Source: Actinomycetales bacterium
Lineage (GTDB): Bacteria > Actinomycetota > Actinomycetes > Actinomycetales > JAHECE01
Length of the DNA stretch: 19,648 nt
Assembly (NCBI GenBank): GCA_024641895.1
Contig: JAHECE010000017.1
Coordinates: 1 to 19,648, forward strand
Direction: 5' to 3'
In this document: positions 1 through 7,168 of the stretch, piece by piece
Position numbering within the stretch: position 1 is the first letter of the stretch
How the letters are laid out: every line of letters starts with the position of its first letter
The notes under the pieces: model-generated
What the model was told of the DNA's origin: nothing
The model's database searches: none
What the model saw: only the letters and a program-made list of their open reading frames with translations
Position numbers and translations under genes: made by a program

Positions 1-211
1 GAGCGCGAGCGACCGGGTCCTCGAGCTCGGGGGCGATGAGCAGCTGCTCCGCGCCGGACGGGTCGGCGGGGTGACCGCCCGAAGTCGCTGCGCCGCGTCC
101 GCCGCCCGCGCCCGCCGGCGGCCCAGCCGTGAGCGCCTCGACGGCGCGCTCCAGCGCCACCAGCCGCGCCGTCGTGTCCGCCGTCGTCCTCGCGAGCACA
201 GCAGACGTCAT
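1..211 (-). CDS. N-terminus of a protein paired with the adjacent GTPase (partial at window edge)
   Basis: An open frame starts at ATG 211 and runs off the left edge of the window, giving 70 codons. The visible residues begin MTSAVLARTTADTTARLVALE, then a Gly/Ala-rich stretch, then AEQLLIAPELEDPVARA. No catalytic motif is reached, so the sequence itself does not show the function. Its ATG overlaps the stop of the upstream GTPase gene as ATGA at 208-211, which indicates translational coupling and a shared operon. In actinobacteria such GTPases often occur as adjacent pairs of dynamin- or YfjP-like proteins, so a second GTPase of that type is the best guess. That part is inference from context only. 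No database match could be checked. Confidence 0.7.
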   Translation of the reverse strand, partial: MTSAVLARTTADTTARLVALERAVEALTAGPPAGAGGGRGAATSGGHPADPSGAEQLLIAPELEDPVARA

Positions 212-1959
212 CGATTGCCTCCTCGCTCCGCCGCGCTGCGCGCCTCACGAGCCAACCCGCGCAACCGGCCTCCGGCCGCCGCGTCCACCCGGGACGTGTC
301 CAGGAGCCGGGAGAAGCGGCTGCGTTCGCCGTTCATGAGTCGCTCGCACCGGATCCGCAAGTCGTCGCGAGCGATCTCGGCGAGCCGCCGGACAGCTTGG
401 TCGCCGAACACGGCTTCGAGCAGCTTCTGCCCGATGACGGCGGCCCCGCCGGCGATGCCGATCTCGGCGCCGACCAGCCCGCCGGTCGAGGCGAACGCCA
501 CCATCATCAGGGCGACCCCGGCACCGTTTACCCCGAAGGCCATGAGCCGCGCCGTCGCGCGCTTCGACTGGCCCTCCGTGCGGACGAGCTCGAGGAGCGC
601 GTCCTGCCAGCGACGGATCTCCGCAGCGGCGAGCTCCGGGAAGTCCGGCGACGCGCCCGCCAAGTCACGGCCGCCGAGCACCGCGCGCCCGGCCGGGTCC
701 TCGAACAGCTCGGCCTGAGCGCGCTCCGCCGCGAGGTCGGCCTGGGCCACCAGCAGCGAGGCCACGCCCTGCTCGATGGCGACCTCGACGCCCGTCACGG
801 GCTGCGGGCGGCCTCGGACGAAGGCGCCGATGCGGTCCCGGACCGCCCCCACACGGCCCTGCAAGGTGCGAAACAGCTCGCCGGTCCCGACGAAGTCCTG
901 CCAACGGGCCAGCACCTCGCCGCGGAGCAGCGAGCCGTCCTCGGTGCCGTCGAGGACCGCCTCCGTCGCCGCGTCGTAGACCCTCTCGACGCGCGTTCGC
1001 AGTCGGGCAACCGCGGCGGCCTGGGCGTCCGCGGCGCCGGCGATGCCCTCCGTGCGCCCGGCCAGGGCGTGGACGGCACCGGCGAGCGTGCGCCGCACGA
1101 CCTCGGCGCGCGCGGCCGCATCTCCCGCCAGGCCTGTCAGCCAGTGGTCGACCTCGGCGACCACGGTGCCGGGCAAGAGCCCGTCCGGCCCACGGTCACT
1201 CTCGAGGACGCTGAACAGGGGCGCCTTGGCGAGTCCTTCCCGGTCGAGCATGGACCGAAGGTCCGTCCGGATCTCGTCGAGGTCGACCGCGTCGACGCGG
1301 TCGAGCACGATCGCGACCTGGGCGTCCCGGGCGGACGCCTCGCGGAGCAGGCTCCACGGCACCGCGTCGGCGTAGCGGTGCGCGGACGTGACGAAGAGCC
1401 AGAGGTCCGCGGCAGCCAGCAGCTGGGCGGCGAGCTGCCGGTTCGCGTCGACGACGGAATCGACGTCGGGCGCGTCGAGGAGAGCGAGACCGGGACCGAC
1501 GGCGGACGACGGCACGAGGACGAGGCCGGCGCGCGCCGCGCCCGGCCCCGTCCCCGGCGGGTTCCAGCCGACCTCGCCGGACGGACGGGCCCCGTGCACG
1601 CGGGCGAGCCCCGGAAGGATGCGCTGGCCGGTGAACCAGTGCGCGTCGTCCGGATGGTGCACCAGCACCGGGTCCCGTGTGGTCGGACGGATCGCACCCG
1701 GCCGCGTGACCGCCTCGCGTACGAGGGCATTGACGAGCGTGGACTTCCCCGCCCCGGTCGAACCGCCGACGACGGCGAGCACGGGCGCGTCGATCTGTTC
1801 GTAGCGGGGCAGCACGTAGTCGTCGAGCTGGGAGACCAGGGCAGCGCGGGCGGCGCGCGCAGGCACCACGCCGGGCAGCTCCAAAGGCAACCGGAGACCG
1901 GCCAGCGCAGATCGCAGCGCCGTGAGCTCGGCGATCGGGGAGGTCGCAGGCTTCACCAT
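208..1959 (-). CDS. GTPase-domain membrane-associated protein (dynamin/YfjP-like)
   Basis: The 583-residue product has a textbook P-loop, GGSTGAGKST, at residues 65-74. A Walker B/G3-like LLDAPDVDS lies at 160-168, and a divergent G4-like LDRVD at 219-223 replaces the usual N/TKxD. Residues 285-345 look helical. A strongly hydrophobic stretch at about 473-512, rich in Gly, Ala and Val, could be one or two membrane segments or a membrane-inserting hairpin. This layout (N-terminal GTPase, helical middle, C-terminal hydrophobic segment) resembles bacterial dynamin-like or YfjP-type GTPases, which act at membranes, but the substrate process is unknown. The start ATG 1959 is followed at once by an in-frame GTG; no clear Shine-Dalgarno is visible. 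The stop overlaps the next gene as ATGA. Coding assignment is firm; cellular role is not. Confidence 0.9.
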   Translation of the reverse strand: MVKPATSPIAELTALRSALAGLRLPLELPGVVPARAARAALVSQLDDYVLPRYEQIDAPVLAVVGGSTGAGKSTLVNALVREAVTRPGAIRPTTRDPVLVHHPDDAHWFTGQRILPGLARVHGARPSGEVGWNPPGTGPGAARAGLVLVPSSAVGPGLALLDAPDVDSVVDANRQLAAQLLAAADLWLFVTSAHRYADAVPWSLLREASARDAQVAIVLDRVDAVDLDEIRTDLRSMLDREGLAKAPLFSVLESDRGPDGLLPGTVVAEVDHWLTGLAGDAAARAEVVRRTLAGAVHALAGRTEGIAGAADAQAAAVARLRTRVERVYDAATEAVLDGTEDGSLLRGEVLARWQDFVGTGELFRTLQGRVGAVRDRIGAFVRGRPQPVTGVEVAIEQGVASLLVAQADLAAERAQAELFEDPAGRAVLGGRDLAGASPDFPELAAAEIRRWQDALLELVRTEGQSKRATARLMAFGVNGAGVALMMVAFASTGGLVGAEIGIAGGAAVIGQKLLEAVFGDQAVRRLAEIARDDLRIRCERLMNGERSRFSRLLDTSRVDAAAGGRLRGLAREARSAAERGGNR

Positions 1960-1968
1960 CTACCGATC

Positions 1969-2139
1969 ATGCCCGGCCGGGCACCCTCGGGGCACCTGCG
2001 TCGCCGCCGGGTCTTGGCCGCACTGACCGTCGCGGGGCTCGGCACGCTCGCCGTGATCGGCAGCACCACACGGCACCAGCCACGGGTCGGGCCCATGGTC
2101 AGGGGAGGGTTGGTCAACGGTGGACCGATGCTCCGCTAG
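1969..2139 (+). CDS. possible small single-span membrane protein (56 aa)
   Basis: An ATG at 1969 opens a 56-residue frame ending in TAG at 2139. The product begins MPGRAPSGHLRRRRVLAAL and continues with a hydrophobic run (VLAALTVAGLGTLAVIG) before a basic C-terminus, which looks like a short N-in signal anchor. There is no visible Shine-Dalgarno, the start lies only 9 bases from the divergent GTPase start, and the frame is also the tail of a long antisense frame across that GTPase gene. It could therefore be chance. It is listed because it fills half of an otherwise empty 377-base intergenic gap and has a coherent hydrophobic segment. I do not recognise it as a known family. Confidence 0.22.
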   Translation: MPGRAPSGHLRRRRVLAALTVAGLGTLAVIGSTTRHQPRVGPMVRGGLVNGGPMLR

Positions 2140-2336
2140 ACTTCTCGACAACCCTGGAGCGATCAGACCGCAGAACCGGGCCCAATCCCCCGCCACTCAC
2201 CGATCTCCCTGCTGCCGCTGTCGCGGCGGCTGGAGCGCGGTGCGATCGATGGCGCAGCTCGTCCGGGCCAATGTGCGGAACGGTTCCTTACCGACCCGGT
2301 GAGGACCCACGCCCCCGAGACGAAGATGGTCACCCC
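2114..2336 (+). promoter_or_regulatory. putative promoter and long leader of the DEAD-box helicase gene
   Basis: A TAGACT hexamer at 2137-2142 resembles an actinobacterial -10 box, with a weak TCAACG at 2114-2119 seventeen bases upstream as -35. Transcription from here would leave a leader of roughly 190 bases before the helicase ATG at 2337. The leader contains an 8-bp hairpin with one G-U pair (2211-2218 with 2223-2230, loop TGTC) and a short perfect inverted repeat GGAACGGTTCC at 2277-2287. Long structured leaders are known for cold-shock DEAD-box helicase mRNAs in other bacteria; applying that here is inference. The -35 match is poor, so promoter position is uncertain. Confidence 0.28.
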
Positions 2337-4178
2337 ATGTCAGCTGTGCCCGATATGCCCACGTCCGCCTACCCGGACACCTCGACCGCCGGGGAGTCCC
2401 CGACCGGGACCGACACGGAGCTGCCGTCCTTCGCCGAGCTGGGGCTCCCCCGGGATCTGCTCGCTGCGGTCAACGCACTCGGCTACACGACGCCGACCTA
2501 CATCCAGGCCGCCGCGATCCCGCCGCTGCTGCAGGGCCGGGACATCACCGGCATCGCGCAGACCGGCACGGGCAAGACGGCAGCGTTCGCGCTGCCGCTC
2601 CTGGCCGCCGTCGACGCCTCCGTGCAGCGCGTCCAGGCGATCGTGCTGACCCCGACCCGCGAGCTGACCATCCAGGTCGCCGACGCGATCGAGGGCTTCG
2701 CCGCCCAGAGCCGTGGCCTGTCGGTCGTCCCGATCTACGGCGGCGCCAGCATCGACACCCAGCGCCGCGGCCTGTCCCGAGGGGCGCAGGTCGTCGTCGG
2801 CACGCCCGGCCGGGTGATCGACCTGATCGAACGTCGCGCGCTCGACCTGAGCACGGTCCGCTTCGTCGTCCTCGACGAGGCCGACGAGATGCTGCGAATG
2901 GGATTCGCGGAGGACGTCGACCAGATCCTCGGCCACGTCCCGGTGGTCCGCCAGGTCGCTCTGTTCTCCGCGACGATGCCGGCCTCGATCCGCTCCGTGG
3001 CGCGCGCGCACCTCAAGGACCCGGTCGACGTCGTCGCCTCCCGGCAGGCCTCCACGGTCACGAACATCGAGCAGTCGTACGCGGTCGTGCCCTTCCGGCA
3101 CAAGATCGGCGCCCTGGCCCGCGTCATCGCGACCACCGAGGCCGACGCGACCATCGTCTTCGTCCGGACGCGCGGCACGGCAGAGGACGTCGGCTCCGGC
3201 CTCATCGAGCGCGGCATCAAGGCTGCGACCATCAGCGGCGAGGTCGCCCAGAAGGAGCGCGAGCGCATCGTCGAACGCCTCCGGTCGGGCACGCTCGACG
3301 TGCTCGTCGCGACCGACGTCGCGGCCCGTGGCCTCGACGTCGAACGGATCGGCCTGGTCGTGAACTTCGACCTGCCGAACGTGCCCGAGGACTACGTGCA
3401 CCGGATCGGCCGCACCGGCCGCGCCGGGCGCTCGGGCCTGGCGCTCAGCTTTGTCACCCCGCGCGAGCTCGGCCGCCTGCGCACCATCGAGCGCCTCACG
3501 CGCAAGCCGCTCACCGAGGCGCCGATCCCGAGTCCCGCCGATGTCTCGGCGCACCGCGCGCGGGCCGTCATCGCATCGGTCGGCGCGCGCCAGGAGGCCG
3601 GCCGGCTCGAGCCTTACCGGGAGGCCGTTGCCGCCTTCCTGAACGACACCCACGTCGACCCGGTCGAGCTGGCTGCCGTGCTCGTGGCCCTCGCCGTCGG
3701 CGACGACGGCATCGCGCCTCGGGTCGAAGACATCGAGCCCGCGGGTCACGACCGGTCCGCCCGCGACGTGGCCGACGGTTCGCGTGGTCCGCGCTTCGAC
3801 CGGCCCGGCGGGGACGAGCGCCGCGGCCCCCGCGGCTCCTCGGACCGTCCGGACTCGCGGCGCCGGGTCTCCGGCACCCGCTACCGGGTGGCGGTCGGCC
3901 ACACGCACGGGGCTCGACCGGAGGCCATCGTCGGTGCCATCACCGGCGAGGGCGGCCTCCGGGGCGACGCGCTCGGCAAGATCGACATCTTCCCGAGCTT
4001 CAGCCTCGTCGAGATCGCGACGGACCTGAGCCCCGAGGCGTCGCGCAGGATCGGCGCCGCCCGGGTCGCCGGTCGTCCCCTGCGGATCCGGATCGACGAA
4101 GGTCCTGGTGACGGCGGCCGTCGGGTCGGTACGGGTGGCAGCCGACCGTACGCCGGGCCGGCTCGCGAGCGGTACTAG
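2337..4178 (+). CDS. DEAD-box ATP-dependent RNA helicase with DbpA-type RNA-binding domain (DeaD/CsdA-like)
   Basis: The 613-residue product carries the full set of superfamily 2 helicase motifs: Q-motif region 31-60, motif I AQTGTGKT (74-81), Ia PTREL (106-110), Ib TPGR (156-159), II DEAD (180-183), III SAT (211-213), IV IVFVRT (273-278), V ATDVAARGLDV (325-335) and VI HRIGRTGRAGR (355-365). A charged, Arg/Gly/Asp-rich linker (about 465-512) leads to a DbpA/CsdA-type RNA-binding fold at 513-587, recognisable by YRVAVGHTHGARPEAIVGAI and GKIDIF. Such enzymes unwind RNA duplexes in ribosome assembly, mRNA decay and cold adaptation. ATG 2337 (MSAVPDMPTS) is chosen over an upstream in-frame ATG at 2271 because the extra 22 residues look non-coding; neither has a strong Shine-Dalgarno. 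It is monocistronic and ends just before a strong hairpin. Confidence 0.96.
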   Translation: MSAVPDMPTSAYPDTSTAGESPTGTDTELPSFAELGLPRDLLAAVNALGYTTPTYIQAAAIPPLLQGRDITGIAQTGTGKTAAFALPLLAAVDASVQRVQAIVLTPTRELTIQVADAIEGFAAQSRGLSVVPIYGGASIDTQRRGLSRGAQVVVGTPGRVIDLIERRALDLSTVRFVVLDEADEMLRMGFAEDVDQILGHVPVVRQVALFSATMPASIRSVARAHLKDPVDVVASRQASTVTNIEQSYAVVPFRHKIGALARVIATTEADATIVFVRTRGTAEDVGSGLIERGIKAATISGEVAQKERERIVERLRSGTLDVLVATDVAARGLDVERIGLVVNFDLPNVPEDYVHRIGRTGRAGRSGLALSFVTPRELGRLRTIERLTRKPLTEAPIPSPADVSAHRARAVIASVGARQEAGRLEPYREAVAAFLNDTHVDPVELAAVLVALAVGDDGIAPRVEDIEPAGHDRSARDVADGSRGPRFDRPGGDERRGPRGSSDRPDSRRRVSGTRYRVAVGHTHGARPEAIVGAITGEGGLRGDALGKIDIFPSFSLVEIATDLSPEASRRIGAARVAGRPLRIRIDEGPGDGGRRVGTGGSRPYAGPARERY

Positions 4179-4202
4179 GCGCCCTGCAGCTCCACGAACC
4201 AC

Positions 4203-4241
4203 GACGCGCGCCGGCCTCCCCGCGGGAGGCCGGCGCGCGTC
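4203..4241. terminator. intrinsic terminator-like hairpin, 18-bp perfect stem
   Basis: The arms 4203-4220 and 4224-4241 are perfectly complementary (18 bp, nearly all G-C) around a 3-base CGC loop. It starts 24 bases after the helicase stop. No true T-tract follows on the plus strand, only CTCTTCGT, as is common for actinobacterial terminators. It lies between the convergent helicase and DUF427 genes and, being symmetrical, may serve both. Confidence 0.85.
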
Positions 4242-4374
4242 TCTTCGTGCTGGGTGCTTGGCCCGCGCAGTCGCTGCTCCTCCCCGACGGTCGACCGGTC
4301 TCGACCCGCGTCACCCCGGTCGCCGGGACGATGAACATGCCGGATGACGACGCCGCCGCGGCAGCAACCGTGTC

Positions 4375-4935
4375 TCACCAACCCCGCGAGCCCGGACTGC
4401 CCTTGAACGGCCCGACGACGTCCGGGGTGATCCAACCGGCGTAGAAGTCCCCCGGCTGCGGGACGACCAGCATGCCGTCCACCCGGCACTCGAGCCGCCC
4501 CGCGCGGAAGGCGATGAACCCGGCGATCGACTCGAAGCCGCGCGACGGCCGCGGGTACCGCCACGCGACCGCCCGGAGCGCGGGAAGCGCCACACCGACT
4601 CCGTCGGCCGCGCCCGCGGAGGCGGGCGCGGCATCCGCGCCCGGCACGACGTCGAGGTACTCGGCAACGCCCTTGAACTCGCAGACGGTCGCACCGGCCG
4701 TCGACGGCGCCAGCGCGGTCAGGTCGACGTCCGCGGGCGGGACGTACCAGGTCGGGGGGTGGGAGGTCTCGAGCACCCGGATCGCCCGCCGGGTGTCCAC
4801 GACCAGACGGCCATCGGCGGTCACGGTCACGTGCCGGGTCGAGGGCACGCACGCCGGCGGCCGGGGGAAGTCCCAGACCGACTCCTGCCCCGGACCCGGA
4901 GCCTGCGCCCAGGACGGGCGCGGCCGGTAGGTCAT
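4375..4935 (-). CDS. DUF427 family protein
   Basis: The 186-residue product matches the DUF427 pattern well. It has ESVWDFPRPP at 18-27, a conserved central RVLETSHPPTWYVPPADV at 53-70, CEFKG at 85-89, AWRYPRP at 124-130, and the closing VPQPGDFYAGWITPDVVGPF with KGSPGSRGW at the end. The hallmark HPP-x-YVPP-x-DV and WITP-x-VVGPFKG segments are intact, so the gene looks functional, though the family has no established biochemical role that I can state. It is probably cytosolic; no signal or membrane segment is seen. Residues 98-118 form an Ala/Gly-rich insert between the two halves of the domain. The ATG at 4935 overlaps the hisS stop as ATGA (4932-4935), so it is the last gene of a hydrolase-hisS-DUF427 operon and is likely translationally coupled to hisS. 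Confidence 0.93.
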   Translation of the reverse strand: MTYRPRPSWAQAPGPGQESVWDFPRPPACVPSTRHVTVTADGRLVVDTRRAIRVLETSHPPTWYVPPADVDLTALAPSTAGATVCEFKGVAEYLDVVPGADAAPASAGAADGVGVALPALRAVAWRYPRPSRGFESIAGFIAFRAGRLECRVDGMLVVPQPGDFYAGWITPDVVGPFKGSPGSRGW

Positions 4936-6269
4936 CGGCCGGTGACCTGCGGCCAGAGGTCCTCGGCGGGCGGCTCCCAGGTGCCGGAGTCTGCCTCGCG
5001 CTGATCGCCCGACCGGATGTCCTTGACCTGGTGAGGCGCGCCGTCGGCGCCCGGGAACCAGACGAACGGCACCCCCCGGCGGTCCGCGTAGCGGATCTGC
5101 TTGCCGAACTTCGCCGCACTCGGGGAGACCTCGGTGGGGATGCCCCGCGCACGCAGGGCCGCGGCGACGCGGTTCGAGACCGGGCGGTCCTCGTCGTTCA
5201 GCACAGCCACCACCACGGCCGTCGGGACCTGGCGGGAGGCGCTCACGAGGCCCGTGCCCAGCAGCCGCGCGACAAGGCGCGACACCCCGACCGACAGGCC
5301 GACCCCGGGGTACGTCCGCGCGCCGTCGGAGGCGAGCGAGTCGTAACGGCCGCCGGAGCAGATGGAACCGAGCGACTCGTGCCCCACGAGCGTGGTCTCG
5401 TAGACCGTGCCCGTGTAGTAGTCGAGGCCGCGCGCGATCTTGAGGTCGGCGACGATCGTGCCCGCCGCATCGGCCGCGGCCGCGCCGTCGAGCAGCGCCA
5501 CGAGCTCCCCGAGGCCGGTCTCCATGAGGTCGGACCGGACGCCCAGCGCGCGGACGCGATCCGCGACGCGGGCGTCAGCGCCGCTGATCGCCGCGAGGTC
5601 CAGGCACGCCCGTGCCTGGGAAGCGCTCGCTCCCTGGGCCAGAAGCGTCTCCTCCACGGCGGCCGGGCCGATCTTGTCGAGCTTGTCGATGGCGCGCAGG
5701 ACACCCTCGACGTCCTCCATCCCGATCGCCGCGTAGAACCCCTCGGCGACCTTTCGGTTGTTCACCGCGATGCGGACTCCCCCGATCGGGAGCGCCGCGA
5801 GCGCCTCCGCCATGACGAGGGCGACCTCGACCTCGAAGTGGAACGGCAGGTCCTCCGCGCCGATCACGTCGATGTCCGCCTGGGTGAACTCGCGGAACCG
5901 GCCCTCCTGGGGACGCTCGCCCCGCCAGACAGGCTGGATCTGGTAGCGCTTGAACGGGAACGGCAGCTGCCCGGCGTTCTCCAGCACGTAGCGCGCCAGA
6001 GGAACGGTGAGGTCGAAGTGCAGGCCGAGCTGGCGCTCGCGCGCACCGGCAGCCTCGGCGTCGTCGTGCAGGCGCTGGATCGTGTAGACCTCCTTCGAGG
6101 TCTCTCCCTTGCGGAGCAGGTCCTCCAAGGGCTCGACGGCGCGAGTCGCCACTGGGGCGTACCCGTGCAGCTCGAAGGTGCGTCGCAGTCGATCGAGCAC
6201 GTGCTGCTCGACGATCCGCCCGGCGGGGAGCCACTCGGGGAATCCGGACAGGGGGGTCGGCCGGGCCAT
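4932..6269 (-). CDS. hisS: histidine--tRNA ligase
   Basis: The 445-residue product is a class II aminoacyl-tRNA synthetase that charges tRNA-His with histidine using ATP. Class II motif 2 is seen as RFREFTQADIDVIG (124-137). The histidine-specific segments GLDYYTGTVYET (281-292) and SGGRYD (305-310) and the motif 3 region GVGLSVGVSRL (322-332) are present. An anticodon-binding alpha/beta domain follows from about residue 348 to 425. Length is normal for the family. The start ATG 6269 (MARPTPLSGFPEWLP) is preferred over an in-frame start at 6386, because the longer version would run into the upstream hydrolase gene and adds a non-conserved Pro/Arg-rich stretch; a GGAG-like element lies about 13 bases upstream. 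It sits 17 bases after the hydrolase stop and overlaps the DUF427 start, as in an operon. The hydrolase-hisS pair is also adjacent in M. tuberculosis. Confidence 0.97.
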   Translation of the reverse strand: MARPTPLSGFPEWLPAGRIVEQHVLDRLRRTFELHGYAPVATRAVEPLEDLLRKGETSKEVYTIQRLHDDAEAAGARERQLGLHFDLTVPLARYVLENAGQLPFPFKRYQIQPVWRGERPQEGRFREFTQADIDVIGAEDLPFHFEVEVALVMAEALAALPIGGVRIAVNNRKVAEGFYAAIGMEDVEGVLRAIDKLDKIGPAAVEETLLAQGASASQARACLDLAAISGADARVADRVRALGVRSDLMETGLGELVALLDGAAAADAAGTIVADLKIARGLDYYTGTVYETTLVGHESLGSICSGGRYDSLASDGARTYPGVGLSVGVSRLVARLLGTGLVSASRQVPTAVVVAVLNDEDRPVSNRVAAALRARGIPTEVSPSAAKFGKQIRYADRRGVPFVWFPGADGAPHQVKDIRSGDQREADSGTWEPPAEDLWPQVTGR

Positions 6270-6286
6270 CGGTCGTCTCGCTCCGC

Positions 6287-7030
6287 TCAGAGGACGCCCG
6301 ATGCGAGCCACCGGGGGTGCAGGTAGGGGTTGGTGGCGAGCTCGGCCGCCATGGTTGAGATCGGGCCGTGGCCGGGAAGGACCCACGCCTCACCGGGGAT
6401 CGTGGTGATCAGGCTGCGCAGAGTCCGGACCATCGTCGGACCGTCGCCGCCGGCGAGGTCGACCCGCCCGATCGAACCCGCGAACAGGACGTCTCCGGTG
6501 AGAGCGACGAGGTCGGTCGGCGGCTGAGGACGCCGGGCCGGCGGCGGCAGGACGCTCGCCGGCGACGGCGCGCCGTGGACCAGGAAGATCGTCGACCCCG
6601 GCGTGTGTCCTGGTGCGGCCACGATCTCGATCGAGAGGCCCAGGTCCAGGCCGTGCGCGCCGAGGTCGACCGCGGTCAGCGCGCGGGCGGCGGGCTGCAG
6701 CCACGGGGTACCGGCCAGCGAGGTAAAGGCTTCGGTCATCCCGGGTCCCAGGGCGGCTGCGGGGTCCGCGAGCCTGTCGAGATCCGCTTCGGCCAGCAAG
6801 AACGGGATCCCCCATGCGGTAGACACGGCCGCCGCGTCCCAGACGTGGTCAGGGTGGCCGTGCGTCGCGGCGACCACGACGGGGGTCAGGTCGTGCTCGC
6901 CGACCAGCCGGGCGACCTCGTCGGCCGCCCCGGCGCCCGGGTCGAGCACCAGGCAGGGCGCACCCGGACCGACGGCGATCACGTAGCAGGACGTCGCAAA
7001 AGCCGTCGCCTGGGTCGAGAGGATCAGCAC
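6287..7030 (-). CDS. metallo-beta-lactamase-fold hydrolase (glyoxalase II-like)
   Basis: The 247-residue product has the metal-binding signature THGHPDH (residues 56-62, giving H57, H59, D61, H62). The later ligands are H142 in APGHTPGS, D180 in LTGDVLFAGSIGRVDL and H221 in LPGHGP. That complete set predicts an active dinuclear-metal thioester or ester hydrolase of the hydroxyacylglutathione hydrolase type. Actinobacteria mostly lack glutathione, so the natural substrate may be a mycothiol thioester or something else; this is inference. A Pro-rich insert at 155-172 is non-conserved. The start is taken as GTG 7030 (MLILSTQATAF), where family similarity begins; the open frame continues upstream, but that sequence overlaps the divergent cyclophilin gene. 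A TACGCT hexamer 7 bases upstream of the GTG could be a -10 box for a leaderless mRNA. First gene of the hydrolase-hisS-DUF427 operon. Confidence 0.93.
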   Translation of the reverse strand: MLILSTQATAFATSCYVIAVGPGAPCLVLDPGAGAADEVARLVGEHDLTPVVVAATHGHPDHVWDAAAVSTAWGIPFLLAEADLDRLADPAAALGPGMTEAFTSLAGTPWLQPAARALTAVDLGAHGLDLGLSIEIVAAPGHTPGSTIFLVHGAPSPASVLPPPARRPQPPTDLVALTGDVLFAGSIGRVDLAGGDGPTMVRTLRSLITTIPGEAWVLPGHGPISTMAAELATNPYLHPRWLASGVL

Positions 7031-7050
7031 GAGGTGCAGCGTAGCGAGAG

Positions 7051-7065
7051 GCGACGCGGCGTCGC
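7051..7065. repeat. perfect inverted repeat in divergent promoter region
   Basis: GCGACGC and GCGTCGC form a perfect 7-bp inverted repeat around a single G, in the 138-base gap between the divergent hydrolase and cyclophilin genes. It lies where the -35 region of the hydrolase promoter would be expected and could be an operator. In such GC-rich sequence a chance palindrome of this size is not rare. Confidence 0.3.
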
Positions 7066-7092
7066 GCAGCCGGTCACGGCGCCGGAAGTGCC

Positions 7093-7098
7093 TAAACT
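7093..7098 (+). promoter_or_regulatory. putative -10 box of the cyclophilin-DUF349 operon
   Basis: TAAACT fits the actinobacterial TANNNT -10 pattern and is unusually A/T-rich for the region. No good -35 is seen at 16-18 bases upstream. A start around 7105 would leave a leader of about 64 bases, which includes the strong GGAGGAGG ribosome-binding site at 7156-7163, five bases before the GTG at 7169. Confidence 0.35.
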
Positions 7099-7168
7099 GT
7101 CGGCCGATGCGCGGCCGAGCCCGGACGGGCGCAGCCAGAAGCGCTGACAGGCGACGGAGGAGGACGGG

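Noticed and set aside
397..2139. Long plus-strand open frame across the GTPase gene
   Set aside because: It is antisense to a gene with clear GTPase motifs. Its product is an Arg/Asp/Gly-rich shadow without domains, as expected in GC-rich DNA. Only the last 56 codons, outside that gene, were kept as a weak candidate.
2340..4202. 620-codon minus-strand open frame under the DEAD-box helicase
   Set aside because: It is an antisense shadow; the plus strand encodes every helicase motif in order. The minus-strand product is rich in Arg, Asp and Gly with no recognisable domain.
6270..6386. N-terminal extension of hisS to 6386
   Set aside because: The extra 39 residues would overlap the hydrolase stop and C-terminus and do not resemble histidyl-tRNA synthetase; ATG 6269 begins at the family's usual N-terminus.
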